DNA of 64,000 bases, taken from Bifidobacterium breve. Its GTDB lineage: Bacteria; Actinomycetota; Thermoleophilia; Miltoncostaeales; Miltoncostaeaceae. The position numbers and the translations under genes are program-made. The stretch spans positions 38,519 through 102,518 of the forward strand of contig CAMAVU010000002.1 of the NCBI GenBank assembly GCA_945861935.1, read 5' to 3'. The notes beneath the pieces are model-generated. The model was given only the letters and a program-made list of their open reading frames with translations. It was not told the DNA's origin and searched no databases. Shown piece after piece: positions 61,024 through 64,000 of the stretch; the first letter of the stretch is position 1, and each line of letters opens with the position of its first letter.

Positions 61024-61079
61024 CCCCCATTACCGCGGGGACAGTCCCCGGGGAGGGACTGTCCCCGCGGTAATGGGGG
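61024..61079. repeat. 24-bp perfect inverted repeat between yihY-like gene and clpS
   Basis: Arms CCCCCATTACCGCGGGG-ACAGTCC and GGACTGT-CCCCGCGGTAATGGGGG, each 24 bases and perfectly complementary, are separated by 8 bases (CCGGGGAG). This would form a very stable hairpin in DNA or RNA. It lies in the 108-bp gap between the YihY-like gene stop and the clpS start. The central CCGCGGGGACAG phrase recurs at 52104. Possibilities are a REP/BIME-type mobile palindrome or an intergenic processing/termination signal. Confidence 0.8.
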
Positions 61080-61116
61080 TTGGTGTTCCGGGCAGCCAGG
61101 CCGGTGCCAATGGCAT

Positions 61117-61992
61117 CTACTGCGTCCGAGTAGGGAGCCCTCGCGGGGCATGCTCGTTCCGCCGCGCGGCCAACTCGGCCGCGGTCTCACCGCCGATGAA
61201 GATCGTCAGAGCGGTGAGGTAGAGAAAGACGAGGAAGATGACGACGGCGCCGAGGCTGCCGTACACGCGGTTGTACGAGCCGAAGTTATCCACGTACAGG
61301 CGGAAGAGATTGGCCACGATGAACCAGCCGATCACGCCGACGACGGCGCCCGTGAGTGCATCCCGCATCGATGCCCCCCGGGCGTTCGGGGCGTAAAAGT
61401 AGAGCAGCACCAGATAGCCCCAGAAGATCGCCACGTCAATGAGTGCCACGAGCACCTGGATGAGCACCAGAGTGGAGCGTGGCGCGCCCGCATGCTCGAA
61501 GGCCCACTGGAGCACCGCTGGGCCGATCACCGCGAGGATGGTCGTCAGCACGAACACCAGCCCGGTGACGAGTGCGAGCACAAGGGCCCGTGCCTTGCCC
61601 GTGAGCCATGACCGGTGCGGCTCCTCGAATGCGTCGTCCAGACCATCGGTGAGCGACCCGGCCACGTTGCCCGCGAGCCAGAAGCCGGTGACGAGGCCGA
61701 GCAGCAGGAACAGGATGGACTGGCCGGCACTGGACGAAACGGCCTGGAGAACCCCGTCGAGGAAGTCGGCCAACTGGTCGGGGATGGTCCCGCGCGCGTC
61801 GTCGACCAGGGTCGTATACGACGTCTGGCGTGCCACCAGACCGAGAACCGAGATCACCACGAACGCGAACGGGATGGACGCCATGAACGCCACGTAGGCG
61901 AACTGGCTTGCCCGTGGCATCTGGCCGTGACGGACGACCCGCCCGGCGACCGCACTCGCCAGCCCCCACAGGGGCCGCAGCGCCGCCGGCAT
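61117..61992 (-). CDS. YihY/BrkB-family membrane protein
   Basis: A 291-residue polytopic protein with six hydrophobic segments. Family hallmarks: QFAYVAFMASIPFAFVVISVL near the N-terminus, a loop with DQLADFLDGVL, and near the C-terminus NFGSYNRVYGSLGAVVIFLVFLYLTALTIFIGGETAAELAA, the signature of the YihY (formerly ribonuclease BN) family. Role unknown; proposed as transporter or channel. ATG 61992 is the start. 28 bases from the neighbouring small gene's 3' end. Confidence 0.9.
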   Translation of the reverse strand: MPAALRPLWGLASAVAGRVVRHGQMPRASQFAYVAFMASIPFAFVVISVLGLVARQTSYTTLVDDARGTIPDQLADFLDGVLQAVSSSAGQSILFLLLGLVTGFWLAGNVAGSLTDGLDDAFEEPHRSWLTGKARALVLALVTGLVFVLTTILAVIGPAVLQWAFEHAGAPRSTLVLIQVLVALIDVAIFWGYLVLLYFYAPNARGASMRDALTGAVVGVIGWFIVANLFRLYVDNFGSYNRVYGSLGAVVIFLVFLYLTALTIFIGGETAAELAARRNEHAPRGLPTRTQ

Positions 61993-62019
61993 CAGCGGCC
62001 GCCCCGCCCCGCCAGGGGC

Positions 62020-62331
62020 CTAACGGCTCTGAGAGAGGAGCACGGCGAGGTCGGCATACGACAGCCCGGTCGCCGTCTGGGGCAACCCGAGGTCATGGCC
62101 CAGCGCCGAGGCCAGGGCGCGCGCGCGCGCGAGCACGGCGTCATGCACCATCTGACCGGGCGCGGAGTCTGCGATGCGCTTCGCCTCGTTACGCAACTGG
62201 TTCAGGTCGGCAGCCGGCGAGTTGAACACCGGCGTCTCCGCCGGAGTCCAGCCCGGTGCCCCGGAGCCAGAGGCTTCCGTCTCTGCGGTCTCCACATGCT
62301 CTGCGTTCTCGGTGCCCACGGTCGGCACCAT
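62020..62331 (-). CDS. Small hypothetical protein, acidic N-terminal tail
   Basis: A 103-residue protein with a Glu/Thr/Ala/Ser-rich disordered N-terminal tail (MVPTVGTENAEHVETAETEA) and a helical core (DLNQLRNEAKRIADSAPGQMVHDAVLARARALASALG). No membrane segment or recognised domain. It lies between ppk1 and the YihY-like gene, 23 bases after ppk1 and on the same strand, so it is likely in the same transcript. Confidence 0.6.
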   Translation of the reverse strand: MVPTVGTENAEHVETAETEASGSGAPGWTPAETPVFNSPAADLNQLRNEAKRIADSAPGQMVHDAVLARARALASALGHDLGLPQTATGLSYADLAVLLSQSR

Positions 62332-62354
62332 AGCGGGTCGCCCGCCCGGACCGG

Positions 62355-64000
62355 TCAGCGATCGCCGGGGGGCGTCGCCTCCGGGCGCGGGGCAGCGCGA
62401 TCCATCAGCATCTGCTGGCCGTGGAAGGCAGGCTCATCTTCAGGAGGCGCGATGCGCTCCCACGAGCGGTCGGGGTTCAGTCGCCATGCCGACGCGGTGT
62501 CGGCCAGCATCGTGTCGACGATCCCCACGAGTTCGTCGGCCAGCGCGGGATCGTCCACGGGCATCACCAGCTCCACGCGGTCGTCCAGATTGCGGGCCAT
62601 GAGATCGGCCGATCCCATGAGCACCCGGCGCTCATCCCCACTGGTGAACACGAAGATCCGCGAGTGCTCGAGAAAGCGCCCGACCACCGACACGACGCTG
62701 ATGTTCTCGCTGACCCCCGGGACGCCCGGGACAAACCCGCAGATGCCGCGCAGGCTCAGGTCCACGCGCACCCCCGCGCACGACGCACGGAACAGCGCCT
62801 GAATGATCCGCCCGTCGATGAGCGAGTTGCACTTGATGCGGATGTGCCCGGTGTGCCCCTGCTCGTGGCGCTGGGTCACGCGGTCGATGGCCTCGAGGAG
62901 CCCACCGCGCAGGTGCTCCGGCGCCACCAGCACGCGCCGGTAGTCGGGCGACCGTGAGAAACCGGTGAGGTAGTTGAACATATCGGCCACGTCATCCACG
63001 ATGTCCTCGCGGCATGTGAAGAGCCCCACGTCCGTGTAGAGGCGCGCAGTGGTCGGGTGGTAGTTGCCGGTACCGATGTGCGCGTAGCGGCGCAGGCGGC
63101 CCCCCTCGCGCCGCACCACCAGGCAGAGTTTGGCGTGGGTCTTGAGCCCGGGCAGGCCGTACACCACGTGCACGCCTGCGCGTTCCAGGGCCTTCGCCCA
63201 GCGGATGTTCTGCTCCTCATCAAAGCGGGCCTTCAGCTCCACGAGGCACACGGTCCCCTTGCCGCGCTCCGCTGCCCGGATCAGCGCCGGGACCATCGGC
63301 GTGTCACCGCTGGTGCGGTAGAGGGTCTGCTCGATGGTCACCACGTCCGGGTCGTCGGCCGCCTCCTGCACGAACCGGCCGACGCTGGCCTCAAACGAAT
63401 CGTACGGGTGGTGCACCATGATGTCGCCGCGGCGGATCTCGGCGAACATGCCTCCCTCGTCGCTGCCCCCGGTCAGGCGCGCGGGCACGCGGGGCTCCCA
63501 GGGGATCGCCTTCAGGTCGGGGCGATCGATCGACGCCACCTGCCACAGGGCGGTGTGATCGATGAGGCTGGAGATGGGATACACCTCGGCGTCGGTCACG
63601 CCCAGGCCGTCCTTGATCTCCTCCAGCAGTGTGTTGCTCGACCTGGCTTCCACTTCCACGCGCACGGGGCCACCGAACCGGCGACGGCGCAGTTCCCGCT
63701 CCACCGCATTGAGGAGGTCGCCGGCCTCGTCCGAGATCGAGAAGTCGGCGTCCCGCGTGACCCGGAACAGCACGCGCCGGGTGATCTCCATACCGGGGAA
63801 GACCTGGCCCAGATTGTCCGCGATCACCTGCTCGACCGGCACCAGCATGTCGCCCGCCCGGACGAGGCGCGGCATCGTGCCTGGCACCTTCACGCGCGCG
63901 AAGCGCGATTCGCCGGTCACCGGGTCGCGCACCGTCATGCCCAGGTTCAGCGACAGCCCGCTGATGTACGGGAAGGGCAGACCGGGACCCACGGCGAGCG
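62355..64000 (-). CDS. ppk1: Polyphosphate kinase 1 (partial, N-terminus beyond right edge)
   Basis: PPK1 polymerises the gamma phosphate of ATP into polyphosphate. The visible ~548 residues include the central and the two C-terminal phospholipase-D-like domains: MVHHPYDSFEASVGRFVQEAADDPDVV, VELKARFDEEQNIRWAKALE, the phosphorylated-His region VYGLPGLKTHAKLCLVVRRE, RRYAHIGTGNYHPTTARLYTDVGLFT, and the second motif SRIFVFTSGDERRVLMGSADLMARNLDDRVE. Only the first part of the N-terminal domain lies beyond the window. A partner exopolyphosphatase gene lies at 24.6-25.5 kb. Confidence 0.95.
   Translation of the reverse strand, partial: LAVGPGLPFPYISGLSLNLGMTVRDPVTGESRFARVKVPGTMPRLVRAGDMLVPVEQVIADNLGQVFPGMEITRRVLFRVTRDADFSISDEAGDLLNAVERELRRRRFGGPVRVEVEARSSNTLLEEIKDGLGVTDAEVYPISSLIDHTALWQVASIDRPDLKAIPWEPRVPARLTGGSDEGGMFAEIRRGDIMVHHPYDSFEASVGRFVQEAADDPDVVTIEQTLYRTSGDTPMVPALIRAAERGKGTVCLVELKARFDEEQNIRWAKALERAGVHVVYGLPGLKTHAKLCLVVRREGGRLRRYAHIGTGNYHPTTARLYTDVGLFTCREDIVDDVADMFNYLTGFSRSPDYRRVLVAPEHLRGGLLEAIDRVTQRHEQGHTGHIRIKCNSLIDGRIIQALFRASCAGVRVDLSLRGICGFVPGVPGVSENISVVSVVGRFLEHSRIFVFTSGDERRVLMGSADLMARNLDDRVELVMPVDDPALADELVGIVDTMLADTASAWRLNPDRSWERIAPPEDEPAFHGQQMLMDRAAPRPEATPPGDR

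Overview
The window is very GC-rich, with codon third positions almost always G or C, and is densely packed with genes that frequently overlap by 4 bases (GTGA or ATGA). The gene content points to an actinobacterium: a fused 2-oxoglutarate dehydrogenase E2-E1 polypeptide of the Kgd/OdhA type, a paired ArsA/Get3-like ATPase locus, a primary sigma factor of RpoD type, and an initiator tRNA ending in a C1-U72 mismatch. The hopanoid pathway (HpnCDE plus squalene-hopene cyclase) and the absence of recognisable phage or IS genes suggest a deep-branching, environmental lineage such as Thermoleophilia; that placement is inference from gene content only.

Layout. 1-5.1 kb: tilS (cut by the left edge), a TlpA/ResA-like lipoprotein, a PAP2-like phosphatase, a degenerate GGDEF membrane protein, a 588-bp gap and a secreted repeat protein. 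5.1-11.2 kb: a GltB-domain protein, ornithine carbamoyltransferase, a rhomboid-DUF2007 fusion, two unknown proteins and a zinc alcohol dehydrogenase. 11.2-18.8 kb: a prenyl diphosphate synthase followed by the hopanoid run hpnH-hpnG-shc-hpnC-hpnD-hpnE. 18.9-28.1 kb: VanW protein, acetyl-CoA synthetase, HU, tRNA-Leu, Ppx/GppA and two ArsA-type ATPases. 28.1-35.6 kb: two divergent units, one with an MMPL transporter, an FdrA-like protein and a glycosyltransferase, the other with a TauE permease, a DUF1116/YlbE-like protein and a TPR protein. Together these resemble parts of the FdrA/YlbE carbamoyltransferase system. 35.6-43.1 kb: rpoD, methylglyoxal synthase, tRNA-fMet, a MASE1-EamA fusion, multicopper oxidase, pentapeptide protein. 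43.2-51.7 kb: typA, a SAM-methyltransferase-like protein, a divergent DHPS, a metal-less beta-lactamase-fold protein, an Mrr-type nuclease and the NAD operon nadB-nadA-nadC, followed by a broken MFS gene and repeats. 52.2-58.3 kb: a single-chain lipoyl-E2-E1 2-oxoglutarate dehydrogenase, lpd and a lipoyl/octanoyl transferase. 58.3-64 kb: a ThDP enzyme, a Bax1-I membrane protein, clpS, a large inverted repeat, a YihY protein and ppk1 (cut by the right edge).

How the genes work together. The prenyl synthase makes the isoprenoid diphosphate that HpnD, HpnC and HpnE convert to squalene; the cyclase makes hopene, and HpnH and HpnG begin adding the ribose-derived side chain. The kgd-lpd-lipoyl transferase unit encodes all catalytic parts of 2-oxoglutarate dehydrogenase plus the enzyme expected to place the lipoyl precursor on it. 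NadB, NadA and NadC make nicotinate mononucleotide from aspartate. Polyphosphate synthesis (ppk1) and hydrolysis (ppx) are both present but far apart. The most unusual items are the single-chain E2-E1 dehydrogenase with its own lipoyl and peripheral-subunit-binding domains, the split FdrA/YlbE-like locus, the MASE1-EamA fusion, and a 24-bp perfect inverted repeat that resembles a second, decayed repeat near 52.1 kb.
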